From positions 1 to 21,443 of the forward strand of contig CAMRBO010000005.1 of the NCBI GenBank assembly GCA_947040465.1: a stretch of 21,443 nucleotides of DNA, given 5' to 3'. How positions within the stretch are numbered: position 1 is the stretch's first letter; each line of letters starts with the position of its first letter. The notes beneath the pieces are model-generated. The model saw only the letters and a list, made by a program, of their open reading frames with translations. It did not search any database and was not told the origin of the DNA. Shown piece by piece: positions 1 to 9,577 of this stretch. The position numbers and the translations under genes were made by a program. Source of the DNA: an uncultured Mycoplasma sp. (GTDB lineage Bacteria > Bacillota_I > Bacilli_A > Mycoplasmatales > Metamycoplasmataceae).

Positions 1-2
1 TA

Positions 3-779
3 TTGACTTATTTTACAAACATTGTTAATAGTATTGATCCAAATTTTGATAATTTACCAATTTATGTTAATTCTCAATTTGATAGTATGGCAATGACTTT
101 GATTGGGATGACTGTAGCTTTCTTTCTTGCGTCTACTATATTCATATACTCCATTTTTAATTCATATAAATTAAAGTCATTTGAAAAATTAGATTCTTTT
201 TCTTCATTCTTTTTGGGTTTTCAAACTTTTTTCACTTTATTTAGTTTGTTCCAATTAATAGGTAGAACAGATATTTATTTTGGAAACTCTGAAGTTGCAT
301 CCAACCCAATTATGATATGTTACTTTGTTTTACCCTTTTTTACAGTTCCTGTTTGATTATTATTGTCAAGACAAATAAAGAAGATAAAAAGAACATTCTT
401 TATGGCAAAGAGACAAGAAGAGTTAGAAGCGTTTTATGAAGCTAATCAAGGTCAATCTATGGATCCGAACAACAACCCATATCAACAACAGAATCCGTTC
501 GGATTTCCGTTTCAACAAAAAAAACAAAAACCAATTCCTCAACCTCAAAATGGAGAATTAAGTCCTACAAATAATATGGAAACAGACAGCAAATTTTCTA
601 AATTGCAATTGATGACAGTTCATCAATTGAGAAAAATAGCTGAAAGATTATCTATTTCTGGAAATAAGGAAATGAAAAAGCCGGAATTAATTAAAACAAT
701 ATTATCAGTTTCGCAATCTTTAGAAGCACAAAAGAAAAATGATGATAATGTTAACAAAGATCAAGAAGATGATAATTAA
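3..779 (+). CDS. Membrane protein with C-terminal Rho-N/SAP-like module (5' end probably cut)
   Basis: Open from the left edge of the window to TAA at 777-779, with one in-frame TGA (354-356) read as Trp. At least 258 codons are visible. The TTG at 3 is the first possible start, but no upstream sequence is available, so the true start may lie outside. The N-terminal half has about three hydrophobic segments (roughly residues 29-51, 66-86 and 101-121), followed by a basic stretch (RQIKKIKR). Next comes a linker rich in Q, N and P (about 150-195). The C-terminal block at about residues 201-236 (LMTVHQLRKIAERL ... KKPELIKTIL) has the pattern of the small helical Rho-N/SAP-like fold that often binds nucleic acid. 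The tail is acidic and Asn/Asp-rich. Seen: the topology and the motif. Inferred: a membrane protein that could hold a nucleic-acid-binding module in the cytoplasm. I do not recognise the gene and its function is unknown. Confidence 0.75.
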
Positions 780-790
780 AAAAATATTTT

Positions 791-820
791 TTGATACACT
801 AGGGTGAGTTGTTGTATAAT
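791..820 (+). promoter_or_regulatory. Promoter of the rpsL-rpsG-fusA operon
   Basis: A TTGATA box (791-796) and a perfect TATAAT box (815-820) are 18 nt apart, a good sigma-70/SigA-type match. The expected transcription start near 827 would give a leader of about 40 nt before the rpsL ATG at 866. That leader contains a short inverted repeat (CTACAA 828-833 with TTGTAG 843-848) followed by the Shine-Dalgarno AAAGGA (856-860 region). The hairpin is short and AT-rich, so a regulatory role is only a possibility. Confidence 0.7.
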
Positions 821-865
821 AATTAAACTACAATGTATTATTTTGTAGATATATAAAGGAAATAA

Positions 866-1285
866 ATGCCAACAATAAATCAACTTGTTAATGATGGAAG
901 AAGTCCAAAAATTCGTAAAACAAAGTCACCTGCACTTTCTTTAGGGTTTAACTCATTACATAAAAAATCAACAATTCAACCTTCGCCTTTTAAAAGAGGA
1001 GTTTGTACAAGGGTAGCAACTATGACACCTAAGAAACCTAATTCAGCTTTACGTAAGTACGCCAGAGTTAAATTGTCAAATGGAATGGAAGTTACAGCTT
1101 ATATTCCTGGTGAAGGCCACAATTTACAAGAACACTCTGTTGTTTTAATAAGAGGTGGAAGAGTTAAGGATTTACCTGGAGTACGTTACACTATTGTTAG
1201 AGGTACGCAAGATGCTGCCGGAGTTAATAATAGAAACAAATCTAGGTCTAAATATGGAACTAAAAAACCTAAACCACAAAAATAA
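866..1285 (+). CDS. rpsL: 30S ribosomal protein S12
   Basis: 139 aa. S12 sits at the decoding centre of the small subunit and affects decoding accuracy. The family signature is clear: KRGVCTRV at about 43-50, TPKKPNSALRK at 54-64, GEGHNLQEHSVV at 82-93 and RGGRVKDLPGVRY at 96-108. The lysines of TPKK and RVKD, where streptomycin-resistance changes occur in other bacteria, are wild type. Between PAL (22-24) and KRGV there is the insertion typical of Firmicutes-type S12, absent from E. coli S12, which fits a mollicute. The ATG is preceded by AAAGGA at normal spacing. First gene of the str operon, 35 nt before rpsG. Identification is certain. Confidence 0.98.
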   Translation: MPTINQLVNDGRSPKIRKTKSPALSLGFNSLHKKSTIQPSPFKRGVCTRVATMTPKKPNSALRKYARVKLSNGMEVTAYIPGEGHNLQEHSVVLIRGGRVKDLPGVRYTIVRGTQDAAGVNNRNKSRSKYGTKKPKPQK

Positions 1286-1320
1286 TCAAATTGAAATAAT
1301 CTTGAAAGGATAAAAGAAAT

Positions 1321-1791
1321 ATGTCAAGAAAAAGAAAAGCTCCTGTTCGTGAAGTACTTAGTGATCCAATTTTTAATTCTAAAATAGTTACAAAATTAAT
1401 CAATACTATTATGCTTGACGGAAAAAAATCAACTGCAGAATCAATTTTGTATTCAGCATTTGATATAATTAAACAAAAAACAAACGAAGAACCTATTGAA
1501 ATTTTCAAAAAAGCTGTTGAAAATATTACACCTCAGTTAGAAGTTAAAACAAGACGTATCGGAGGGACAAATTATCAAGTTCCTTCTGAAGTTTCTTCTC
1601 GTCGTAAACAAACACTTACTCTAAGGTGATTAATTAATTATTCAAGACTTAGAACTGAAAAAACAATGGACTTAAGACTAGCTAATGAAATAATTGATGA
1701 TTCAAAAGGAACCGGTGGTTCTGTTAAGAAAAAAGAAGATACTCATAAAATGGCAGAAGCTAATAAAGCATTTGCACACTTTAGATGATAA
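1321..1791 (+). CDS. rpsG: 30S ribosomal protein S7
   Basis: 156 aa, the usual length for S7, a primary 16S rRNA-binding protein that nucleates assembly of the 30S head. It begins MSRKRKAPVREVLSDPIF and has the conserved VENITPQLEVKTRRIGGTNYQVP block at about 66-88, followed by RRKQTLTLRWLINYSR, then the HKMAEANKAFAHFRW C-terminus. The in-frame TGA codons at 1627-1629 and 1786-1788 fall on the conserved Trp of LRWL and the Trp of the HFRW ending, which directly supports UGA=Trp. An AAAGGA ribosome-binding site lies upstream of the ATG. It follows rpsL by 35 nt, in the same operon. Confidence 0.97.
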
Positions 1792-1885
1792 TTTGTTTAT
1801 TAGCAAATTAATACAAAATTAATCAAAAGTTCAATTTAACAAAAGTGTTAAATTTTACTTTTAAAAACAAAAGAACTATAAGTTC
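1789..1885 (+). other. Run of inverted repeats in the rpsG-fusA spacer
   Basis: The 122-nt spacer holds three successive inverted repeats. The first is TAATTTG (1789-1795, which includes the rpsG stop) with CAAATTA (1804-1810). The second is AAAAGT (1825-1830) plus AATTTAAC (1833-1840), paired with GTTAAATT (1847-1854) plus ACTTTT (1857-1862), giving 14 bp with one 2x2 mismatch and a 6-nt loop. The third is GAACT (1873-1877) with AGTTC (1881-1885). The middle one ends in TTTT and could be a weak attenuator that lowers or resets transcription into fusA, or an RNA-processing or stability element. Only the symmetry is seen; the function is inferred, and AT-rich DNA forms such repeats easily. Confidence 0.4.
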
Positions 1886-1913
1886 AAAATAATACTCAAA
1901 ATAAGGAAAATAT

Positions 1914-3989
1914 ATGGCAAGAAAATTCGAAATAAAAGATTACCGTAATATAGGAATCATGGCTCATATTGATGCTGGAAAAACAACAACTACAGAGAGA
2001 ATTTTGTTGCATACCAATAAAATTCATAAAATTGGTGAAACACATACTGGTGAATCACAAATGGATTGAATGGCTCAAGAACAAGAACGTGGAATTACAA
2101 TTACTTCAGCTGCTACAACAGCTCTTTGAAAAGATAAAAGAATTAATATAATAGATACTCCTGGACACGTTGATTTTACAGTTGAAGTAGAGCGTTCGCT
2201 AAGAGTTCTTGATGGTGCTGTTGCTGTTCTTGATGCCCAATCTGGTGTTGAACCTCAAACGGAAACAGTTTGAAGACAAGCGACAAATTATAAAGTTCCA
2301 CGTATTGTTTTTGTAAATAAAATGGATAAAGCGGGAGCTAATTTTGAAAATGCAGTTAATTCAGTTAGAAAACTATTGGGTGGTAATGCCGTTCCTATTC
2401 AATGAAATATAGGGTCAGAAATTGACTATTTGGGACACATAGATTTGGTTGAAATGAAAGCTTGAGAATTTGATGGTTCTCCTGATGAAATAGGTAAAGA
2501 AATTCCTATACCAGCAGATTTACTTGATATTGCAACAATCAAAAGACACGAACTTGTTGAAGCAGTTTCAGATTTTGATGAAGAACTAATGATGGATCTT
2601 TTAGATGGTAAAGAAATTGATGCTCCAAGATTAAAATCCATTATAAGAAAAGCAACTTTAACTTCTGATTTTTTTCCAGCTGTGTGTGGAACAGCCTTTA
2701 AAAATAAAGGTGTTAAATCAATGATTGATGCAGTTGTTGATTACTTGCCATCTCCATTGGATGTACCTCCTATGAAAGGTCATTTGGATGATAAAGAAGT
2801 AGAAGTTCCTGCTAGTGATGATGCAGATTTTTCAGCTCTTGCTTTCAAAATAATGACAGATCCTTATGTTGGTACACTAACTTTTTTTAGAGTTTATTCA
2901 GGTGTTCTTTCAAAAGGTTCTTATGTTTATAATTCAACAAAAGAAAACAAAGAAAGAATTGGTCGTATTCTTGAAATGCATGCTAACAATCGTGAAGAAA
3001 TTGATGAAGTTAGAACAGGTGACATTGCTGCTGCAGTTGGTTTAAAAAACACTACAACAGGTGATACACTTGTTGCTGAAGGTAAGGATAAAATAATTCT
3101 TGAAAAAATGAATTTCCCAGAACCTGTTATTTCACAAGCTTTAGAACCCGCTACTAAAGCAGCTACTGAAAAGTTGTCATTAGGATTACAAAAATTAGCT
3201 GCAGAAGATCCTACATTTAGAACATATACTGATGAAGAAACAGGTCAAACAATCATAGCAGGTATGGGAGAACTACACCTTGAAATTATTGTTGATCGTT
3301 TGAAAAGAGAATTCGGAGTAGAAGGAACTGTTGGAGCTCCTCAAGTTGCTTATAGGGAAACAATTACTAAAAAAGCTGATATTGAAGGAAAACACATTAA
3401 ACAGTCTGGTGGTAAAGGTCAATACGGACATGTTTGAATTACTTTTGAACCTAATCCAGACAAAGGATTTGAATTTGTAGATAAAATTGTTGGTGGTAAA
3501 ATACCTAAAGAATATATTAAGTCAATTCAAAAAGGTCTTGAAGAAAAAATGTCTTCAGGAATTCTTGCGGGTTATCCAATGATTGATATTAAAGCAACAT
3601 TGTTTGATGGTTCATACCATGATGTCGATTCTTCTGAAATGGCATATAAAATTGCTGCATCAAAAGCTTTGACCAATGGAAAAGAACAGTTATCTGCTGT
3701 TATTCTTGAACCTATTATGGATGTTTCTATTATTGTTCCTGAAGAATATTTTGGAGATATAATGGGGGATGTTTCTCGTCGTAGAGGTCAAATAAAGACT
3801 AATGAAACTCGTCAAGATGGTGCATCTGTTATTAAGGCAGATATTCCGTTGAGTGAAATGTTTGGATATTCAACAGATTTAAGAACTATGACTTCAGGTC
3901 GTGGAAATTATCAAATGATTTTTGATCATTATGAAAAAGCTCCCAAATCTGTAAGTGAAATAATTATCAAAAAAAGAACTGTTAAATAA
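1914..3989 (+). CDS. fusA: Translation elongation factor G
   Basis: 691 aa, normal for EF-G, the GTPase that drives ribosomal translocation and works with RRF in ribosome recycling. The G-domain motifs are all present: AHIDAGKTT at 17-25 (P-loop), DTPGH at 81-85 (G3) and NKMD at 135-138 (G4). Later domains follow, with MGELHLEI in domain III and GGKGQYGHVW and GDVSRRRG in domains IV and V. Several in-frame TGA codons encode Trp (for example in MDWMAQEQERG). The ATG at 1914 follows AAGGAAAA at normal spacing and matches the family N-terminus. Third gene of the str operon. tuf does not follow; a terminator does. Confidence 0.98.
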
Positions 3990-4013
3990 ATAACTTAATT
4001 AATAATTATTTAC

Positions 4014-4047
4014 AAAACCTTCTTATTTAAGAGGGTTTTAATTTTTA
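4014..4047 (+). terminator. Intrinsic terminator after fusA
   Basis: An inverted repeat of 12 nt per arm (4014-4025 with 4028-4039; one G-T wobble, inner pairs open to form the loop) is followed by TAATTTTT. The arms start AAAACC and end GGTTTT, and the site lies 25 nt after the fusA stop. It also lies just beyond the 3' end of the convergent dprA-like gene, but the T-tract is clear only in the plus direction. Confidence 0.75.
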
Positions 4048-4075
4048 TTAAAATTAAACACAACCTTATTAATGT

Positions 4076-4843
4076 TTAATTCATTTTATTTTTTTGATTA
4101 TCATCTGACCTGATATCATCAATTGATGTTATTAAATTTGCGCCATCTCTAATTAATATGTTATTTCCGTCATTTTCATTTTGACCACCTGGATAACAAT
4201 ATATTTCTTTCCCTTGGTCTAAAAAGTTTGTAACTAAATTAATAATTCCACTTTCTCTTCTTGAAGAAAAAATAATTAAAGCATCACTAAGGGCTGCTGT
4301 TATTCTATTTCTCTCTCTTAATCTTTTTTTATTTACATTAACTCCATTTGGATATTCAGATATTATTAGAGAGTTATTATTTGGTTTCACTTCATTTGCG
4401 AAATACGGTTTAAATAAACCGTTAGATGAGATAAAAATGATATTTTTATCATTTTCTAAATAATAATTTACAACATTTTCTTCAAACCCTTTAAAATAAT
4501 TTGTCACTAATGCATTATTTTTAGAAGTTTGTTTAACTGCTTGATTCATATATTTTGTTGTTGGTTCTGAAATTTCATCTCCCACTAAACACAAAGCATT
4601 TTTATCAATGAGTGATATATTTCCTTCATAAAATAAGACAAATGGTGGATTTGCGATTATTTTTAATGAATCAGGGTATTCATCATCAAGAATAGTTATT
4701 ATTTTTAATTCTCCAATTGTTATTCTTTTTTCTAATTCGTTTATTTCATGGGGGTCAACAATTTCTTTATTTTTTAATGCGTTATATATGCTAATAAAGT
4801 CCCCCTTATATTTCAATGCGAAATATGTTAATATTAAATTCAT
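4076..4843 (-). CDS. dprA: DprA/Smf-like protein with degenerate ligand-binding motifs
   Basis: 255 aa from the ATG at 4843, chosen because AAAGGAAT precedes it at normal spacing. An in-frame ATG 16 codons upstream (4891) has no comparable site. DprA normally binds single-stranded DNA and loads RecA. The family framework is visible: YPDSLKIIANPPFVLFYEGN at 56-75, RERNRITAALSDALIIFSS at 176-194, SGIINLV at 198-204, YCYPGG at 215-220 and NILIRDGANLI at 228-238. However, the usual GSR motif is VGDE (87-90), and the glycine-rich SGxAxGID motif is replaced by TNYFKGFEE (114-122). No DprA C-terminal winged-helix domain is seen. It is a lone minus-strand gene between fusA and ileS. The fold assignment is good; whether it still does DprA's job is doubtful. 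Confidence 0.85.
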   Translation of the reverse strand: MNLILTYFALKYKGDFISIYNALKNKEIVDPHEINELEKRITIGELKIITILDDEYPDSLKIIANPPFVLFYEGNISLIDKNALCLVGDEISEPTTKYMNQAVKQTSKNNALVTNYFKGFEENVVNYYLENDKNIIFISSNGLFKPYFANEVKPNNNSLIISEYPNGVNVNKKRLRERNRITAALSDALIIFSSRRESGIINLVTNFLDQGKEIYCYPGGQNENDGNNILIRDGANLITSIDDIRSDDNQKNKMN

Positions 4844-5006
4844 ATAATTCCTTTCATATATTAATGTCTTTTTTTGGTTATTTTCTTTCAAAAAAATTAA
4901 ATTTAGTAAAAAGTAATTGTTTTTATTAAATTATTCATGAAAAATAATCTACAAATGTTGATTAATTAATTTATTTTGGTCCCTTTACTCATTCTTTTTA
5001 TTCTAT

Positions 5007-5039
5007 TAAATGAAAATATATTTTGTTTTCATTTATAAT
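5007..5039 (+). promoter_or_regulatory. ileS promoter with overlapping palindrome
   Basis: A perfect TATAAT (5034-5039) lies 27 nt before the ileS ATG, and the Shine-Dalgarno AGAAGG (5054-5059) lies between them. No convincing -35 box is seen (TGAAAA at 5011-5016 with 17-nt spacing is the nearest). The promoter overlaps an inverted repeat: AAATGAAAA (5008-5016) with TTTTCATTT (5026-5034), extendable by one pair, with a 9-nt spacer. In DNA this could be an operator; in RNA it would fall mostly before the start site. No T-box consensus is present in the 220-nt dprA-ileS gap, which otherwise holds only AT-rich DNA and the divergent control region. Confidence 0.55.
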
Positions 5040-5066
5040 TAAAAATAATTAAAAGAAGGTTTATAG

Positions 5067-7724
5067 ATGGACAAAAAAGATTATAAAAACACTCTAAATA
5101 TGCCTGAAACAGATTTTTCAATGCGTGCTAATTTAAATGAAAAAGAAGAATTATTTAGAAAAGAATGATTAGAGAAACAAATTTACAAAAAAATATTGAA
5201 AAGGAATAAAGGTAATGAGAGATTTGTTTTACATGACGGACCTCCTTATGCTAATGGTTCTTTACATATAGGACATTCTTTTAATAAGATATTAAAGGAT
5301 ATAATTGTAAGATATAAATCATCAAATGGATTTTATTCTCCTTTTGTTCCTGGGTGAGATACACATGGATTACCAATTGAAAATAAAATGCTTCAAGAGA
5401 TGAAGATCTCTCATAAAAATTTAGATGTTTCAGAGTTGAGAATTGCAGCTGAAAAATATGCTCTAGGTCAAGTTGATATCCAAAAAGCTCAATTCAAAGA
5501 CCTACAATTACTTTCAGATTTAGAAGATATATATATTACACTAGATAAAAATTATGAAGTGAAACAATTAGAATTATTCAAAAAGTTCGCATTAGATGGA
5601 TTAGTTTATCGTGGTTTAAAACCAGTTTTTTGATCACCATCATCTCAATCAGCTTTAGCTGAAGCAGAAGTTGAGTATCATGATCATCGTTCTCCATCTA
5701 TTTTTGTTTCTTTCAATGTTGAAAAAGGCAATGATGTAATTGGTAAAGGTGATAAGCTAGTTATTTGAACCACAACTCCATGAACATTGATTGCGAATGC
5801 TGGTATTGCTGTTAATGAAAAATTTTATTATGTTAAAGTTAAAGTAAATAATACTAATTTTGTTGTTGCAAAAGAACTGTTGGAATCACTGTTAGAAACT
5901 TTTAAATGAGAAAATCATGAGATTGTTCAGGAATTTAAGGGTAAAGAAATAATTGGGATAGAATATAGTGTTCCTATTCTTGAAAATACACTTGCTCCTG
6001 TTGTTTCTGGACACCATGTGACGCTTGAAGCTGGAACTGGTTTAGTTCATATAGCACCACTCTTTGGTGAAGATGATTTTATAATTGGTAAGAAATACAA
6101 TTTAAATATGATTATGCATATTGAAGATGACGGAACTATAAATGATAAGGGCAAACAATTTTCAGGAATATTTTACGAAGATGCAAATAAAAATATTGGA
6201 ATGTTTTTGGAAGAGAAAAAATCATTACTTTCTTTAAAATTCATTAAGCATTCTTATCCGCATGATTGAAGAACTAATAAACCAATTATTTATCGTGGGA
6301 CTCCGCAATGATTTGTTTCAATAGAAAAAGTTAAATCACAAATTTTAAAGGCATTAGATGATGTTAAGTTTTATTCTGATTGAGGTCATAAAAGAATTTC
6401 AACAATGATTCAAAATAGAAATGAATGAACAATCAGTAGACAAAGATCATGAGGTGTCCCTATTATCATTTTTTATGATGAAAACAAAGAAGTTATTATC
6501 AATGAAGTAATATTTGATTATGTAATTAAACTAGTAGAAAAACATGGAAGTAATATTTGATATCAAAAAACAACCGATGAGCTTTTACCTAAAGAATTTA
6601 GAGGAAAAAATTGAACAAAAGAAAATGATATTATGGATGTTTGATTTGATTCTGGATCTTCTTTTATGGCAGCTAATATTGATGGTCAAAAAGCACCATT
6701 CGAATTATATTTTGAAGGTTCTGATCAATATCGTGGTTGATTTAATTCTTCATTAATAAATTCGATTGCTTATATGGGTAAGGCGCCATTTACAAGATTG
6801 CTTTCTCATGGGTTTGTTCTTGATGATAAAGGTAGCAAAATGTCTAAATCAAAAGGAAATGTTATCGATCCTAAAAAAATAATATCTACATATGGTGCAG
6901 ACGTTTTAAGGCTTTGAACAGCGAATAGTGAATATTCCAGTGATGTAACAATAGGTGACAATATTATTAAGCAAAATGTTGAAATATATCGAAAAATAAG
7001 AAATACATTAAGGTTTTTACTAGCTAATTTAAATGATTATAAATATGAAGAAGTTGCAAAAAATGATGTGCATGCATTAATAGATGAAAGATTGGAAAAT
7101 CTTAAAATAAAAATTTCATCTCATTATGATAATTTTAATTTCATCAATGTTGTAAAAGAAATCAATAATTTTATAACAGATTTATCATCGTTTTATTTAT
7201 CTATAATCAAAGATGTTCTTTATGCAGAAAAAAAAGATAATCAAGAAAGATTGATGATCCAAAATAATTTGTATAAAATATTAGATTTTTTATTGATTTC
7301 TCTTGCTCCAATAATACCCACAACCGCTGATGAAGCATATTCTTTCTTCAATAAGAAAAACAAGTTAGAATCAATCCATTTAGAAAGTTTTTTTAAATCC
7401 AATAAACAAGAGATTTTCGAATTAGAAACCCAATGAAAAGAATTTTTTGAGATAAAAGATTCGATATATAAAGAAATAGAGTTGAAAATCAAAAGTGGTG
7501 AAATAAAAAGAACTAATGAGGCAAGTGTTGTAATGAGCTTGAGCTCTTCTTTTTTAAAAACTCTAGACTTAAAAAAATTATTGATGATTGGTGATTTCCG
7601 AGAAGGAGACATGATGAGTGTTTCAACTTTTGAATCTTTAAAATGCCAAAGATGTTGGAATCATTTTGACGCAAGTCTCTTGAAAAATGATTTATGTCAA
7701 AGATGTGAAAATGTTTTGAAATAA
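5067..7724 (+). CDS. ileS: Isoleucyl-tRNA synthetase
   Basis: 885 aa class I synthetase that charges tRNA-Ile. Catalytic motifs: PPYANGSLHIGH with HIGH at 67-70, PGWDTHGLP soon after, and KMSKS at 591-595. The CP1 editing domain keeps TTTPWT and GTGLVHIAP, including the His of VHIAP (328) and the second Asp of EDDF (337). The usual APGHG is APLFG (332-334). The C-terminus has a zinc-binding element with two CxxC pairs (Cys 860/863 and 877/880), as in bacterial IleRS of this type. In-frame TGA codons encode Trp at many places, so the gene appears broken only under the standard code. The ATG at 5067 follows AGAAGG. It is transcribed away from dprA and is followed 77 nt later by an ABC exporter pair. 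Confidence 0.97.
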
Positions 7725-7755
7725 TTGAAAATTTAAATTCAAAAAGTTTTATAAT
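7725..7755 (+). promoter_or_regulatory. Promoter of the heterodimeric ABC exporter genes
   Basis: TTGAAA (7725-7730), immediately after the ileS stop, and a perfect TATAAT (7750-7755) are 19 nt apart. The predicted start near 7762 gives a leader of about 40 nt to the TTG start codon at 7802, with AGAAGG at 7791-7796. No terminator is evident after ileS, so read-through is also possible. Confidence 0.55.
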
Positions 7756-7801
7756 TAAACATAAGTATTATTTTATTTAAAAACCAAAAAAGAAGGTTAT
7801 C

Positions 7802-9577
7802 TTGATTAAATTGTTTAAAAAGAAAACATTATTATATATATTAGGAACGATTTTCTTTATTTTTTTACAATCATTTGAATCAATTACTGAATCAATGTTT
7901 ATTGGTGAAATAATGGAGGCTATTAGTCCTTTCGGTAGACAACCTAGTCCTAATAATATTTTTAATATTGATTATTTATCAATGTCGCAATTAATAGGGA
8001 CTTTTTCTGGAATGGTTATTGGAGGGTTTGTTTGTGGAACGATAGGTATTTATTTCACATCAAAAGCAGCTACTAGTTATATAGCTTATATGAGACTACA
8101 AACATTTGCAAAAATTCAAGGACTTTCATATCAAGATATTGACAAAATATCGACCTCTTCGCTAATAACAAGAATAACAAATGACACAGAGCTAATTTCT
8201 GTTAGTTTGCTTTTTAGTTTGAGGTTTTTTATAAGTGGGATTTTTTTGTTTGTTTATGGGATGATAGTTTCAATAATTAGTTATACCAGTTTATCATGAA
8301 TTTTTGGAGCAATAATTCCATTTGTTTTGTTAGCGATGATTTTAGCAATAGCATTATCAGTTCCTAAATTTTCTCAATCACAAAAATACACTGATTCTAT
8401 AAATAAAAACATGAGAGAATCAATATTGGGTATAAGAGTAGTTAAGGCTTTTAATTTAAAAGAGGATCAAAAAGAAAAATTTGATAAGAGTAATGAAAAT
8501 TTAGCAAATACAACAATGAAGGCATATAAAATTTTAGGTGTTGTTATGCCATTGATTCAATCTGGAGTAAACATATCTATAATATTGGTTCTAACAACAG
8601 CATCTCTTGGGTCGCCTGAAAATTATCAAAGTGTTGCTCCTTTTATAAGTATTTTGATGAACGTTCTTTTTGGTTTAATAACAATGATTATGGTGCTTAT
8701 TCAAGTTTCAAGATCTATTCCTTCGATGAAAAGAGTTAGTGAAGTTTTGAATTGGAAAAATTCAATCACTTATAAAAATGATAGCGAAGAAGTAATTGAT
8801 AAAGGTAAGATAGAATTTCTAGATGTGACATATAAATTTCATAGTGATTCTGCTTCTGTGTTAGATAAAGTTAACCTCACCATAAATCCTAGCGAGCACA
8901 TTGGTGTCATTGGTAGAACTGGTTCAGGAAAGTCAACTTTGATAAATTTAATTGGAAGATTATTCGATCCTTCCGAAGGTAATATTTTGATTGATGGAAT
9001 TAATGTTAAAGATTTAAGTTTTGATGAGTTGAACAAAAATGTAGCTATTGCCATGCAAACCGTCACATTGTTTTCGGGAACAATTAAATCAAATATAGCA
9101 ATGGGATTAAGTTCTCAATTATCAGATGAAGAAATAATGGAAAAAGCTGAAGAAGCTGCAAAAATAGGTGAAGCTTGAGAATTCATTAATAATAAAAAAG
9201 AAAAATTAGAATCGGTAGTTGAACAAAGGGGTAAAAATTTTTCAGGTGGTCAAAAACAAAGGATTTCCATATCAAGAACAGTGGCAAAAAAAGCAAAAAT
9301 ATTAATATTTGATGATTCAACAAGTGCTTTGGATAATGTAACAGAAGCTAAGGTTCAAAAAAATATAAAAGAATTTACTGATGCGACAATAATTATGGTT
9401 GCACAAAGAATTTCTTCTGTTGAAAACTTGGATAAAATTATTGTTATAGAATCAGGGAAAATTAATGGTTTTGATACTCATATTAATTTGCTAAAAAATA
9501 ATGATATATATCGTGATATAGCAATATCGCAAATGGGTAGTGAAAAAGTAAATGAAATATTGAAAGGATTTAAGTAA
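7802..9577 (+). CDS. ABC exporter half-transporter, subunit with non-canonical ATPase site
   Basis: 591 aa. The N-terminal half carries several hydrophobic helices (membrane domain to about residue 310) and the C-terminal half the ATPase domain. Walker A is GRTGSGKST (371-379), the signature is FSGGQ (480-484) and Walker B is ILIFDDSTSALD. The position after the Walker B Asp (504) is Asp 505 instead of the catalytic Glu, and the switch His is Gln 535 (VAQRIS). These changes are typical of one half of heterodimeric ABC exporters (TM287/288, BmrCD type). The start is TTG, since no ATG is available and AGAAGG lies 5 nt upstream. In-frame TGA codons are Trp. The stop TAA overlaps the next ATG by one base (TAATG), so the two halves are translationally coupled. 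The substrate cannot be told. Confidence 0.93.

Noticed and set aside
4844..5066. Possible T-box or other riboswitch upstream of ileS
   Set aside because: The conserved T-box antiterminator sequence is not present and the gap is too short and AT-rich to hold a specifier stem I can recognise.
7241..7612. 123-codon open frame on the minus strand inside ileS
   Set aside because: Antisense to a strongly conserved coding region, no ribosome-binding site or recognisable protein.
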